This document shows, piece after piece, positions 36,189-44,811 of a DNA stretch of 64,000 bases. Both the position numbers and the translations under genes were made by a program. Positions within the stretch are counted from its first letter, which is position 1, and each line of letters starts with the position of its first letter. The notes below the pieces were generated by a model, which had not been told where the DNA came from, did not search any database, and was given only the letters and a program-made list of their open reading frames with translations. The DNA is from Rhizobium sp. N324 (GTDB lineage Bacteria; Pseudomonadota; Alphaproteobacteria; Rhizobiales; Rhizobiaceae), in NCBI RefSeq assembly GCF_001664485.1, contig NZ_CP013630.1, positions 3,351,001-3,415,000 on the forward strand, read 5' to 3'.

Positions 36189-37196
36189 ATGGCCCATGAA
36201 ACGCAAAAAGACATTCTGCTCGAACTCAAGGACTATTCGATTACCTTCAAAACGCCTGACGGCGAGGTGAAGGCGGTCTCGAATATGAACCTCACCGTCC
36301 GGCGCGGCGAGCGCGTCGCCATCGTCGGCGAGTCCGGTTCGGGCAAGAGCCAGACCTTCCTCGGCATCATGGGCCTGCTCGCCAAGAACGGCAGGACGGC
36401 GGGACAGGCGCTGCTCGAAGGCAGGGATGTGCTGTCGTTGAAACCGCGCGAGCTCGACCAGATCCGTGGCAAGGACATGGCCATGGTCTTCCAGGATCCG
36501 ATGACCGCCTTGAATCCATCGCTCAGGATTTCGCGGCAGCTGACGGAACAACTCGAGGTTCACCGCGGCCTGACGGCACGCGCCGCATCCGAGGCGGCCC
36601 TCGACATGCTGAAACGCGTCGGCATCCCGGACCCGACGCGGCGCTTCCACCTCTATCCGCATGAGCTTTCCGGCGGCATGCGTCAGCGCATCGTCATTGC
36701 CATGGCGCTGCTCACCAAGCCGAAGCTGCTGATTGCCGACGAGCCCACCACGGCGCTCGACGTCACCATTCAGGCGCAGATCCTCGATCTCTTCAACGAC
36801 CTGACGGCGGAGATGAACACGGCGCTGATCATGATCACCCACGATCTCGGCGTCGTCGCCGGCCTCGCCGACCGCGTCGCCGTCATGTATGCCGGCCGCA
36901 TCGTCGAGGAGGCGCCGGTCGACGAGCTGTTCGACAATCCCGCCCATCCCTATACGGCGGCGCTGCATGCCTCGATCCCGCGCCCGGATCAGGATGTCGA
37001 CGAGCTGGTCGTTATCCCCGGGCGCCCGCCGAACCTGCAGCACCTGCCGAAGGGCTGCAATTTCTCGCCGCGCTGTTCACAGGTCCAGGACGATTGCATC
37101 GACCGTCCGCCGCCGCTCGAAACCCTGGCGCCGCGCCACTGCGCCGCCTGCTACCACCCGTTCCCGCGCCGTGAGGAGTTGCTGAACCATGGCTGA
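36189..37196 (+). CDS. oppD: Oligopeptide ABC transporter ATPase
   Basis: 335 residues. Walker A GESGSGKSQ (about 47-55), signature LSGGMRQRIVIAMAL, Walker B LLIADEPTTALDV and switch His ITHDLGVVAG are intact; the C-terminus has the cysteine-rich GCNFSPRCSQVQDDC block of Opp/Dpp ATPases that can hold an iron-sulphur cluster. Overlaps oppF by 8 bases. Confidence 0.95.
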   Translation: MAHETQKDILLELKDYSITFKTPDGEVKAVSNMNLTVRRGERVAIVGESGSGKSQTFLGIMGLLAKNGRTAGQALLEGRDVLSLKPRELDQIRGKDMAMVFQDPMTALNPSLRISRQLTEQLEVHRGLTARAASEAALDMLKRVGIPDPTRRFHLYPHELSGGMRQRIVIAMALLTKPKLLIADEPTTALDVTIQAQILDLFNDLTAEMNTALIMITHDLGVVAGLADRVAVMYAGRIVEEAPVDELFDNPAHPYTAALHASIPRPDQDVDELVVIPGRPPNLQHLPKGCNFSPRCSQVQDDCIDRPPPLETLAPRHCAACYHPFPRREELLNHG

Positions 37197-38175
37197 CCGA
37201 TCGCTGCTGAGGGTCGAGAACCTGACGACCCAGTTCGAATTGCCGGCGAAAGGCTTGTTCAAGCCGCCGATTTTCCTCACCGCCGTCAACAATGTCAGCT
37301 TCGATCTCGCCGAAGGCCGCACCCTCGGCGTCGTCGGCGAATCCGGCTGCGGCAAGTCCACGCTCGGCCGCTCCATCCTGCGGCTGTTGAAATCGCAGAA
37401 GGGCCGCATCCTCTGGCAGGGCCGCAATCTTCTCGACCTCTCGGAGGAGGAAATGCGCGCCGCCCGCCGCGACATGCAGATCATCTTCCAGGATCCGATC
37501 GCCTCGCTCGACCCGCGCATGACGGTCGGCGATATCATCGCCGAACCGCTCACCGTTTTCGAGCCAAAGCTTTCAAAGGCCGAACGCACCGAACGCGTCC
37601 GCGAAATCATGACTGCCGTCGGCCTGGTGCCGGAGATGATCAACCGCTATCCGCACGAATTTTCCGGTGGCCAGGCGCAACGCATCGGCATCGCCCGCGC
37701 TGTCATCACCAAACCGAAGCTGATCATCTGCGACGAGCCGGTTTCGGCCCTCGACGTCTCAATCCAGGGCCAGGTGATCACGCTTCTGCGCAAGCTGCGC
37801 AAGGAGTTTGGCCTGACGCTGATTTTCATCAGCCACGACCTCTCCGTCGTGCGGCTGATTTCCGACGATGTGCTGGTGCTCTATCTCGGCCGGGTGGTGG
37901 AGGCGGGCAACTGTGCCACCGTCTTCGATCATCCGGCCCATCCCTATACACAGGCACTCTTTTCCGCAGCACCGATCCCGGATCCGAAGCTCGCGCGCCA
38001 GCGTACCCGCATCCGCCTGCAGGGCGATCCGCCCTCGCCGCTCAACCCGCCGAAAGGTTGTGTCTTCTCGCCGCGCTGCTGGAAGGCGACCGATATCTGT
38101 CGCACCGAAATGCCGCCGACCGAGGGGGTCCGTCCCGGTCAGAAGGCAGCTTGCTATCATATGGACAGGCCATGA
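37189..38175 (+). CDS. oppF: Oligopeptide ABC transporter ATPase
   Basis: 328 residues. Walker A GESGCGKST, signature FSGGQAQRIGIARA, Walker B LIICDEPVSALDV, switch His ISHDLSVVR, and the C-terminal GCVFSPRCWKATDIC block. Pairs with OppD to energise uptake. Last gene of the operon. Confidence 0.95.
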   Translation: MADRSLLRVENLTTQFELPAKGLFKPPIFLTAVNNVSFDLAEGRTLGVVGESGCGKSTLGRSILRLLKSQKGRILWQGRNLLDLSEEEMRAARRDMQIIFQDPIASLDPRMTVGDIIAEPLTVFEPKLSKAERTERVREIMTAVGLVPEMINRYPHEFSGGQAQRIGIARAVITKPKLIICDEPVSALDVSIQGQVITLLRKLRKEFGLTLIFISHDLSVVRLISDDVLVLYLGRVVEAGNCATVFDHPAHPYTQALFSAAPIPDPKLARQRTRIRLQGDPPSPLNPPKGCVFSPRCWKATDICRTEMPPTEGVRPGQKAACYHMDRP

Positions 38176-38309
38176 GCGACTACGCAATCTCAGGATGAAG
38201 CGCTTGGAAAAGCGGACTTATTTTGGGTTCTAAAGTCCCCGATAAGAAAGATTTATCTGAGCGCATGCTAACTCTTTCCCGCCCAATCACGGGTTAGGGG
38301 AACGCATAT

Positions 38310-38651
38310 ATGAAATCGAGACTATCGGGATTGATCGCAGTTGCATCTGCGATCATCGCTGCCTCCGCCATTTCGGCACAGGCCGAAGATCTGAAGTTCA
38401 AGCTCACCAACGGCACCGACTCCGTCCTGACGCGCTTCTACAGCTCGCCGACGGGTGTCGCCAACTGGGAGGAAGACGTCTTCGGCGAAGACGTTCTCGA
38501 TCCGGGCGAAAGCATCGACATCACTATCGCCGATGGCCGCACCGTCTGCAAATACGATATGCGCTTCGAGTTCGAGGAAGGTTCGAACCTCGCGACCACC
38601 GAAGACACGCAGGATCTTTGCCAGATGGGCAGCTACACGATCCACGAATAA
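38310..38651 (+). CDS. Small secreted protein of unknown function
   Basis: 113 residues. Signal peptide MKSRLSGLIAVASAIIAASA with cleavage near AQA-EDL. The mature part of about 88 residues is acidic with two cysteines (TVCKYDMRFEF ... DLCQMGSY) that could form a disulphide, and looks like a small beta-sandwich. No family recognised. It has its own promoter gap after oppF and a terminator, so it is a separate unit. Confidence 0.75.
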   Translation: MKSRLSGLIAVASAIIAASAISAQAEDLKFKLTNGTDSVLTRFYSSPTGVANWEEDVFGEDVLDPGESIDITIADGRTVCKYDMRFEFEEGSNLATTEDTQDLCQMGSYTIHE

Positions 38652-38665
38652 GAGCCTTTACCGGC

Positions 38666-38699
38666 GCCCGTCTTCGCCTCGCGACGAAGGCGGGCTTTT
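38666..38699 (+). terminator. Rho-independent terminator after the small secreted protein gene
   Basis: Arms GCCCGTCTTCG / CGAAGGCGGGC (11 bp, one G-U) with an 8-base loop and TTTT tail. Confidence 0.88.
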
Positions 38700-38791
38700 A
38701 CCTCCTGCGATATCGGCATCCATGATATCAACGCTTGTCACTCCGCCTAGCTCCGCGTATCAGCGATAAAGAGCAACGCCGGGAGGACAAG

Positions 38792-39712
38792 GTGAGCAGA
38801 CGGTTTCTATCGATCGGTGAATGCATGGTGGAGCTCTCGCAGGCAGGCGACGGCCTGCTGCGCAAAGGTTTCGCCGGCGATACGTTCAACACCGCCTGGT
38901 ATGCCCGTGCCTGCCTCGGCCCCGACTGGTCGGTCGATTATTTTACCGCGCTTGGCGACGATGCGATGTCGGATGAGATGGTCGCCTTCATCGACAAGGC
39001 AGGCATCGGCACGAGCCTCATCCGCCGCATCAGGGGCAAGACGCCCGGCCTCTATATGATCAATCTGAAGAACGGCGAGCGCTCCTTCAGCTATTGGCGC
39101 GACAGTTCGGCTGCCCGCGGACTGGCCGCCGACCCCGACCGCCTGCGTGAGGCGGTTGAGAGTGCTGACCTCGTCTATTTCTCCGGCATCACCCTTGCCA
39201 TCCTGCCGCAGGAGGATGCCACGACCCTGCTCGCCGAAATCCGCCGCGCCAAGGCCGCCGGCAAGCTGGTGGTGTTCGACCCGAACATCCGCCCCCGCCT
39301 CTGGTCGAGTTATGACATCATGCACGCAACGATCAGCGAGGGCGCCCGCTCCTCGGTGATCGTCATGCCGAGCTTCGATGATGAGGCCGCCCATTTCGGC
39401 GACGATTCCATCGAGGCGACGATCAACCGCTATCACGCGCTGGGCGCCGTCCATATCGTCGTCAAGAATGGCGCGGACGGAGTCAGGCTGAATTTCGCCG
39501 GAGAGGAGAGCTTCGTTCCGGCCGAGAAGGTCGCCCAAGTGGTCGATACCACCAGTGCCGGCGACAGCTTCAACGGCGCCTTCCTTGCAAACTATCTGGA
39601 AACAACGGATGCAACCGCCGCCGCCCGCTTCGCCGCAGGCGTCGCAGCCCGCGTCGTCAGTGAACACGGCGCATTGGTGGCAAAGGAAAAACTGGGGTTG
39701 AACGGCGGCTGA
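38792..39712 (+). CDS. kdgK: PfkB-family sugar kinase, probably 2-keto-3-deoxygluconate kinase
   Basis: 306 residues from a GTG start with GGGAGGA just upstream. RbsK/PfkB fold: N-terminal FLSIGECMVELSQAGDG and the catalytic signature VDTTSAGDSFNGAFLANYL (anion hole and Asp base, about 250-268). The Gly-rich substrate block KGFAGDTFNTAWYARACLG fits KdgK-type enzymes, which phosphorylate KDG for the Entner-Doudoroff branch. No other uronate genes are near, so the substrate is inferred. Confidence 0.85.
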   Translation: MSRRFLSIGECMVELSQAGDGLLRKGFAGDTFNTAWYARACLGPDWSVDYFTALGDDAMSDEMVAFIDKAGIGTSLIRRIRGKTPGLYMINLKNGERSFSYWRDSSAARGLAADPDRLREAVESADLVYFSGITLAILPQEDATTLLAEIRRAKAAGKLVVFDPNIRPRLWSSYDIMHATISEGARSSVIVMPSFDDEAAHFGDDSIEATINRYHALGAVHIVVKNGADGVRLNFAGEESFVPAEKVAQVVDTTSAGDSFNGAFLANYLETTDATAAARFAAGVAARVVSEHGALVAKEKLGLNGG

Positions 39713-39795
39713 GCCCGAACATGACAACCCGGGACGAATGCGATACGCAAGCGCTCGCCGCCTTGTCGGCATTCTGACCCGCTAAAGGGGAAAAC

Positions 39796-39987
39796 TCAGG
39801 ACTTCGTCGGCCGGTCGGTCTCGCGAGCCGCCTCGTCATGGTACCAGCAGCTGTCGAGCGCCGCGTCGCAAATATCGGCTGCCTCGCGCTCCATCGTCCG
39901 AAAGCGTTCGAACCGGCTGGCGGCCCGCGTCGGCTTGACGGGAAACTGGTAGACCGTTGCGGATTCACGATGGAAACCGGTGGGCAT
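39796..39987 (-). CDS. gstI: GstI-type glutamine synthetase translational inhibitor (DUF2735)
   Basis: 63 residues starting MPTGFHRESATVYQFPVKPT, with GGAGG upstream. Its length, DUF2735-like sequence and divergent position before glnII match gstI of R. leguminosarum, where the small protein is reported to block glnII translation under nitrogen excess. An in-frame ATG 28 codons earlier is not used, because it would cross the NtrC-like sites. The basic N-terminal half (KPTRAASRFERFRTMERE) would suit RNA binding, which is inference. Confidence 0.85.
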   Translation of the reverse strand: MPTGFHRESATVYQFPVKPTRAASRFERFRTMEREAADICDAALDSCWYHDEAARETDRPTKS

Positions 39988-40044
39988 GAGATCGCCTCCA
40001 TTCAGTTCGGCGCATCGACATTTAACGCCGCGACCATAGCACGA

Positions 40045-40081
40045 TGCACATAGTTTATGCAAATTGCACAAATTATATGCA
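40045..40081. promoter_or_regulatory. Pair of NtrC-like binding sites in the gstI-glnII region
   Basis: Two 17-base near-palindromes, TGCACATAGTTTATGCA and TGCACAAATTATATGCA, each matching TGCAC-N7-GTGCA at all but one position and spaced 20 bases apart (two helical turns). They lie 230-270 bases upstream of the sigma-54 site, normal for an enhancer, and near the gstI start, where bound NtrC could repress. Confidence 0.82.
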
Positions 40082-40310
40082 TCTCAATATTATGATTGAT
40101 CGATATGCTGTCTGCGCTGAGAGCGTCCGCCTATTTGTTCAACACTTCATCACGCCAGGCTAACGCCGAAATTTTCATCCGGTTCCAAGCGGAAAACTCA
40201 ATGTCCTGCTGATGATACGGCCCTCCGCCGTCACAACGGGGTGATTTCAGCACAAGAAAAATGCGTGGCGACCGGCTGATTTGCGATTTTTCTTGTCCCG
40301 ACACCCGAAC

Positions 40311-40326
40311 TGGCACGCTACATGCT
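40311..40326 (+). promoter_or_regulatory. Sigma-54 promoter of glnII
   Basis: TGGCAC-N5-ATGCT matches the -24/-12 consensus TGGCAC-N5-TTGC(A/T) with one change. It is 91 bases before the glnII start. The 429-base gap between gstI and glnII otherwise holds the NtrC-like sites and no gene. Confidence 0.85.
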
Positions 40327-40416
40327 TCAAGAGGTGCATCCCCTGGCGGTTGGATGCGCTTGCGCGCCGAGATCGTCTCCGGATTTGCTCACCTTCGTAG
40401 CATTGAGAGAGTCACG

Positions 40417-41457
40417 ATGACAAAATATAAGCTCGAGTATATTTGGCTCGATGGGTACACTCCGGTACCGAACCTGCGTGGCAAGACGCAGATCAAGGAA
40501 TTCGACGTATTCCCGACGCTGGAACAGCTTCCGCTCTGGGGCTTCGACGGTTCGTCGACCATGCAGGCCGAAGGCCGCAGCTCCGATTGCGTGCTGAAGC
40601 CCGTCGCCATTTATCCCGACCCGGCCCGCACCAACGGCGCGCTCGTCATGTGCGAAGTCATGATGCCCGATGGCGTCACGCCGCACTCGAGCAACGCTCG
40701 CGCGACCATCCTCGACGACGAAGATGCCTGGTTCGGCTTCGAACAGGAATATTTCTTCTATCAGAACGGCCGCCCGCTCGGCTTCCCTGAGCAGGGCTAC
40801 CCGGCTCCGCAGGGGCCCTACTACACCGGCGTCGGCTATTCGAACGTCGGCGACGTCGCCCGCGAAATCGTCGAAGAACATCTCGACCTCTGCCTCGCTG
40901 CCGGCATCAACCACGAAGGCATCAATGCCGAAGTGGCCAAGGGCCAGTGGGAATTCCAGATTTTCGGCAAGGGCTCCAAGAAGGCCGCCGACCAGATCTG
41001 GATGGCACGCTACCTGCTGCAGCGCCTGACCGAAAAATACGGCATCGACATCGAGTATCACTGCAAGCCGCTCGGCGACACCGACTGGAACGGTTCGGGC
41101 ATGCATTGCAACTTCTCGACCAAGTTCATGCGCGAAGTCGGCGGCAAGGCCTATTTCGAAGCGCTGATGGCGCAGTTCGAAAAGAACCTGATGGACCACA
41201 TCGACGTCTACGGTCCTGACAACGACAAGCGCCTGACCGGCAAGCACGAAACGGCTCCGTGGAACAAGTTCTCCTACGGCGTTGCCGACCGTGGCGCCTC
41301 GATCCGCGTCCCGCATTCCTTCGTCAAGAACGACTACAAGGGCTATCTGGAAGATCGCCGCCCGAACTCGCAGGGCTGCCCCTATCAGATCGCTTCCCAG
41401 GTTCTGAAGACGATTTCGGAAGTTCCGACTGCAAGCTCGGCTTCTGCTGCCGCTTAA
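40417..41457 (+). CDS. glnII: Glutamine synthetase II (eukaryote-type)
   Basis: 346 residues, ATP-dependent ammonium assimilation. Starts MTKYKLEYIWLDGYTPVPNL; substrate and ATP parts include LWGFDGSSTMQAEG, GFEQEYFFYQNGRPLGFP, GDTDWNGSGMHCNFSTKFMR and NKFSYGVADRGASIRVP. Type II enzymes like this are typical of rhizobia and controlled by NtrC, not by adenylylation. Sigma-54 promoter, NtrC-like sites and the divergent gstI lie upstream. Confidence 0.97.
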   Translation: MTKYKLEYIWLDGYTPVPNLRGKTQIKEFDVFPTLEQLPLWGFDGSSTMQAEGRSSDCVLKPVAIYPDPARTNGALVMCEVMMPDGVTPHSSNARATILDDEDAWFGFEQEYFFYQNGRPLGFPEQGYPAPQGPYYTGVGYSNVGDVAREIVEEHLDLCLAAGINHEGINAEVAKGQWEFQIFGKGSKKAADQIWMARYLLQRLTEKYGIDIEYHCKPLGDTDWNGSGMHCNFSTKFMREVGGKAYFEALMAQFEKNLMDHIDVYGPDNDKRLTGKHETAPWNKFSYGVADRGASIRVPHSFVKNDYKGYLEDRRPNSQGCPYQIASQVLKTISEVPTASSASAAA

Positions 41458-41465
41458 CCTCCCAA

Positions 41466-41496
41466 ACGGCGCCGGTCCACGATCGGCGCCGTCCTT
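41466..41496 (+). terminator. Probable terminator after glnII
   Basis: Arms ACGGCGCC / GGCGCCGT with an 11-base loop, followed by CCTTCTTA; the tail is weak in T. Confidence 0.65.
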
Positions 41497-41695
41497 CTTA
41501 CCGCATGAAACCGCGATCGGCCGCTGACATATTCGCGGGGATCGGGCCGCTGAAAGGCCTGCAAACGCGGGCATGCGGCTGTAATATTTCCATCATGGTC
41601 ATGCCTCAAAATAGGCAGGCGGGAATCGCCGTTCCGGAACCTCGCTTTGGGATTGAGCGTTGGCACACCGATGCAACGCGGATGGAAATCGTGAC

Positions 41696-42877
41696 ATGCT
41701 GCAACGTCCGGCATACACTCATCACAGCGAGAGCTGGGCCAATGCTACAGCCGCCGGCAACCTGCCGGAACGGCTGGTGATCGTCACCGACGCCTGGCAT
41801 CCGCAGGTCAACGGCGTCGTTCGCTCGATCGAGAACACCAATCGCGAGCTGGCGAAGATGGGCGTGGCTGTTTCGATGGTGACGCCGGAGCGCTTCAACA
41901 GCATCCCCTGCCCGACCTATCCCGAGATCCGCCTGTCGATTGCCAATTACCGCCGCATCGCCCGTGAGATCGAAAAACACAATCCTTCCTATGTGCATAT
42001 CGCCACCGAAGGGCCGCTGGGGCTGACCGCCCGCCGATGGTGCCTACGCAAGGGCATGCCCTTCTCCACCAGCTATCACACGCGCTTTCCCGAATATGTG
42101 TCGGCTCGCCTGCCGATTCCGCAAAGCTGGCTTTATGCCTTCGTACGCTGGTTCCACAATGGGGGCGCCGGCTGCATGGTCGCGACACCGAGCCTTGCGC
42201 GCGAGCTTGCGGCCCGCGGCATCAAGAACCTGATGCCTTGGACCCGGGGCATCGACGCCACGCAATTCCATCCGATGCCACTCGAACAGGAGCCATTCGG
42301 CCTTCCGCGCCCGATCTTCATGACAGTCGGCCGCGTGGCGTTGGAAAAGAATCTGCCGGCCTTTCTCGATCTCGACCTGCCCGGTTCGAAGGTCGTCGTC
42401 GGCGACGGCCCGGCACGCGCCGAGCTGGAGCAGCGCTATCCCGATGCGCACTTTACCGGTGTGAAGTTCGGCGAGGATCTGGCGAAAATCTATGCCCAGG
42501 CCGACGCCTTCGTCTTTCCCTCGCTCACCGACACGTTCGGCAACACCATCCTTGAAGCGCTGGCATCGGGTGTCCCGGTCGCCGCCTATCCGGTCACCGG
42601 CCCGCTCGATATCATCGGCGAAGACATCGAGGTCGGCGCGCTCGACCAGAACCTGCAAGCCGCCTGCCTTGCCGCCCTCTCCGCCTCGCGCACCAAGGCA
42701 CGCGAGCTTGCCATGCAGTATTCCTGGGAAGCGGCGACGCTGCAGTTCATCAACAATATCCGCGCCGCCAACGGCGTCATCACGCCGAAATGGAAAAGGG
42801 CCTGGCAATTTGCCAAGTCGCTGCCCAGAAGCAGAAAGCCCGGCGAAACCGCCGGGCCCGTTCCCTCCGCAGACTAA
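41696..42877 (+). CDS. Glycosyltransferase family 4 protein
   Basis: 393 residues, GT-B fold, retaining. N-terminal acceptor domain begins RLVIVTDAWHPQVNGVVRSI; the C-terminal donor domain has FMTVGRVALEKNLPAFL and DAFVFPSLTDTFGNTILEAL, with the E-x7-E-type glutamates of GT4. This sequence type resembles MgtA/SqdX-like lipid glycosyltransferases and Agrobacterium Agt, a membrane-lipid enzyme, but acceptor and sugar are not proved. Start chosen at the ATG; a TTG 12 codons upstream is also open. Its TAA stop lies on the edge of a mosaic repeat. Confidence 0.85.
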   Translation: MLQRPAYTHHSESWANATAAGNLPERLVIVTDAWHPQVNGVVRSIENTNRELAKMGVAVSMVTPERFNSIPCPTYPEIRLSIANYRRIAREIEKHNPSYVHIATEGPLGLTARRWCLRKGMPFSTSYHTRFPEYVSARLPIPQSWLYAFVRWFHNGGAGCMVATPSLARELAARGIKNLMPWTRGIDATQFHPMPLEQEPFGLPRPIFMTVGRVALEKNLPAFLDLDLPGSKVVVGDGPARAELEQRYPDAHFTGVKFGEDLAKIYAQADAFVFPSLTDTFGNTILEALASGVPVAAYPVTGPLDIIGEDIEVGALDQNLQAACLAALSASRTKARELAMQYSWEAATLQFINNIRAANGVITPKWKRAWQFAKSLPRSRKPGETAGPVPSAD

Positions 42878-42955
42878 AGCAATTCCAGCAAAAGTGTGAC
42901 GCGGTTTTGCCAGGCAAAGCGCAAAGCGCTTTTGCCCGAAATTGCGTGAACACAA
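42874..42955. repeat. Rhizobial intergenic mosaic element, copy C
   Basis: Begins CTAAAGCAATTCCAGC, then AAAAGTGTGACGCGGTTTTG, an internal GCAAAGCGC / GCGCTTTTGC hairpin and AATTGCGTGAAC. Its first bases contain the TAA stop of the glycosyltransferase gene. Confidence 0.78.
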
Positions 42956-42970
42956 AGAGCTGTATCGCCC

Positions 42971-43984
42971 TTACTTGTGCAAAGCGTTGCGAAGCGTGTC
43001 GTTCGCAACCGCAATCGCGCTGCGCGCAGCAGGCGTTTCGGCGATGGCGTTCAAGAGTACGAAGTCGTGGATCGTGCCGTTGTAACGCATCGACGTGACG
43101 CGAACGCCGGCCTGACTGAGCTTGCGGGCATAGGCTTCGCCCTCATCGCGCAGCACGTCGTTCTCGTCGACGATGACGAGCGCCGGCGGCAAGCCGTTCA
43201 ATTGCTCCAGCGTGGCCTGCAGCGGCGAAGCCGTCGGCTCCTTGCGCTTGGCCTCGTCGGGCAGGTAGGCGTCCCAGAACCACTTCATCGCTTCCTTGGT
43301 CAGCCACGGACCATTGGCGAACTGGTTATAGGAACCATTGTCGAAATTGGCGTCGGTGACCGGGTAGAACAGTACCTGCTGGTCGATCGCGGGACCGCCG
43401 CGCTCTTTGGCAAGCAGCGTCACCACCGCCGCCATGTTGCCGCCGACGCTATCGCCCGCAACCGCCAGCCTGCTGGCGTCGACGTTGAACTCCTTGGCGT
43501 GCTCGGCGACATATTTGGTCGCCGCATAGGCCTGCTCGATGGCCACGGGATAACGGGCTTCCGGCGAACGTTCGTAATCGACGAAGACGACGGCGGCATT
43601 GGCGCCGTTGGCGATTTCGCGCACCAGCCGGTCATGCGTATCGGCATCGCCCAGCACCCAGCCGCCGCCATGGAAGTAGAGAATAACCGGCAGCGTGCCC
43701 TTGGCATGTTCCGGGCGAACGATGCGCAGCTTGATGCTGCCGGTCGGCCCTGATTTGATGACCTTATCTTCTTCCTTTGCGGCAAACTTCTTGACGTCGC
43801 CCTTCTGCGCGCCGGCCAGAACATTCCGGGCATCGGCCGGCGACAACGTGTAGATCGGCTTGCCGCCGGCAAGGCTGTCGATGAATGTCTGCGTTGTCGG
43901 CTCGAGTACCGGGTCGGCAAACGCGCCGACGGCGGAGGCTGCCAGGAGTGCTGCGGCGGAAACGGCGGTCTGGATGGTCGACAT
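42971..43984 (-). CDS. Secreted alpha/beta-hydrolase, HSL-type esterase
   Basis: 337 residues with signal peptide ending AVGAFADP, so periplasmic or exported. Hormone-sensitive-lipase family marks: oxyanion HGGGW (in LYFHGGGWVLGDAD), nucleophile GDSVGG (AVAGDSVGGNMAAV), acid in VDENDVLRDEGEAY and His in GTIHDFVLLN. The gene is divergent from an OhrR/MarR-type regulator with operator-like sites between them, so it is probably that regulator's target. Substrate unknown. Confidence 0.9.
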   Translation of the reverse strand: MSTIQTAVSAAALLAASAVGAFADPVLEPTTQTFIDSLAGGKPIYTLSPADARNVLAGAQKGDVKKFAAKEEDKVIKSGPTGSIKLRIVRPEHAKGTLPVILYFHGGGWVLGDADTHDRLVREIANGANAAVVFVDYERSPEARYPVAIEQAYAATKYVAEHAKEFNVDASRLAVAGDSVGGNMAAVVTLLAKERGGPAIDQQVLFYPVTDANFDNGSYNQFANGPWLTKEAMKWFWDAYLPDEAKRKEPTASPLQATLEQLNGLPPALVIVDENDVLRDEGEAYARKLSQAGVRVTSMRYNGTIHDFVLLNAIAETPAARSAIAVANDTLRNALHK

Positions 43985-44027
43985 TGTCTTGTCCTCTCGG
44001 TTTGGTGTTCGTCGTGAACACGACAGT

Positions 44028-44120
44028 TATATCGCGCACGATTATTTATTGCGCAATTTAAATTTCGGCATGCCTGCCATGCAAAAAAAACGCTTGCGAT
44101 TATTTATCGCACGATATAAA
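44028..44120. promoter_or_regulatory. Two mirrored operator-like sites between esterase and OhrR-like genes
   Basis: Site 1 (44028-44056) TATATCG...ACGATTATTTATTGCGCAA and site 2 (44094-44120) read in reverse as TTTATATCG...CGATAAATAATCGCAA are near copies in opposite orientation. Core palindromes are ATTGCGCAAT at 44048 and TATCGCACGATA at 44105. One site faces each gene, as expected for a MarR-type autorepressor controlling a divergent target. Confidence 0.7.
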
Positions 44121-44143
44121 TTCACTCAATTCTGGAGATGACC

Positions 44144-44581
44144 ATGCAGGATCAGCTGAAGCTCGATAATTTCATCTGTTTTGCCGTCTATACGGCAAGC
44201 CATGCCCTGAACCGGGTTTACAAGCCGCTTCTCGACGCACTCGGTCTTACCTATCCGCAATATCTGGCGATGGTCGCGTTGTGGGAACAGGACGGCCAAA
44301 CGGTCGGCGGTCTCGGCGAAAAGCTCTTCCTGGAATCGAGCACGCTGACCCCTCTGCTCAAACGCTTGGAAAGCGCCGGCTATATCAGGCGCGAACGCAG
44401 CAGCGAGGACGAACGCGTCGTCGTCATTCGGCTCAGCGACGAAGGCAAGCGATTAAAGGAAAAGGCGATCGGCATCCCCGGCTGCGTCGTGGAAGCGAGC
44501 GGTCGTGAGGCCGTGGATCTTACTCGGCTCCAAGCCGAGATCGTGGCGCTGCGCGAGGCGCTGGATAGAAGCGTGGCTTAG
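44144..44581 (+). CDS. MarR/OhrR-type transcriptional regulator
   Basis: 145 residues, winged helix. LDNFICFAVYTASHALNRVY carries the conserved reactive cysteine of OhrR-like peroxide sensors (Cys12), and a second cysteine lies in IGIPGCVVEA (Cys114), the two-Cys pattern. LGEKLFLESSTLTPLLKRLE is the recognition helix. The expected ohr gene is missing; instead a secreted esterase is divergent. The second ATG is preferred because GGAG is six bases before it and directly abuts the first. Confidence 0.86.
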   Translation: MQDQLKLDNFICFAVYTASHALNRVYKPLLDALGLTYPQYLAMVALWEQDGQTVGGLGEKLFLESSTLTPLLKRLESAGYIRRERSSEDERVVVIRLSDEGKRLKEKAIGIPGCVVEASGREAVDLTRLQAEIVALREALDRSVA

Positions 44582-44615
44582 TTCAAGGCGATCGAGATAG
44601 GTCGTGCCTGAGGCA

Positions 44616-44764
44616 CCCCCTTCTGCCCTGCCGGGCATCTCCCCCACAGGTGGGGAGATCGGCTGGGCGGACCCGCTCGCTCCACATCAATTGTTTGGGG
44701 AGATTCCATCCACGTGTCGATCTCCCCCTTGTGGGGGAGATGCCCGGCAGGGCAGAGGGGGGTA
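44616..44764. repeat. Large imperfect inverted repeat between ohrR-like gene and der
   Basis: Arms of about 46 bases (44616-44661 and 44718-44764) contain CTGCCCTGCCGGGCATCTCC and its complement, with small internal hairpins, enclosing about 56 bases. It lies between two convergent genes. Similar GC-rich palindromes occur widely in rhizobia. Confidence 0.85.
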
Positions 44765-44811
44765 CCCAAGTACGACGCAAACGGACATTCCTCAAGGCAC
44801 CAACAGGCGCC

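Noticed and set aside
44616..44764. CRISPR-like or tandem array
   Set aside because: Only two arms in inverted orientation with one spacer; no regular repeat-spacer pattern. No CRISPR array seen elsewhere.
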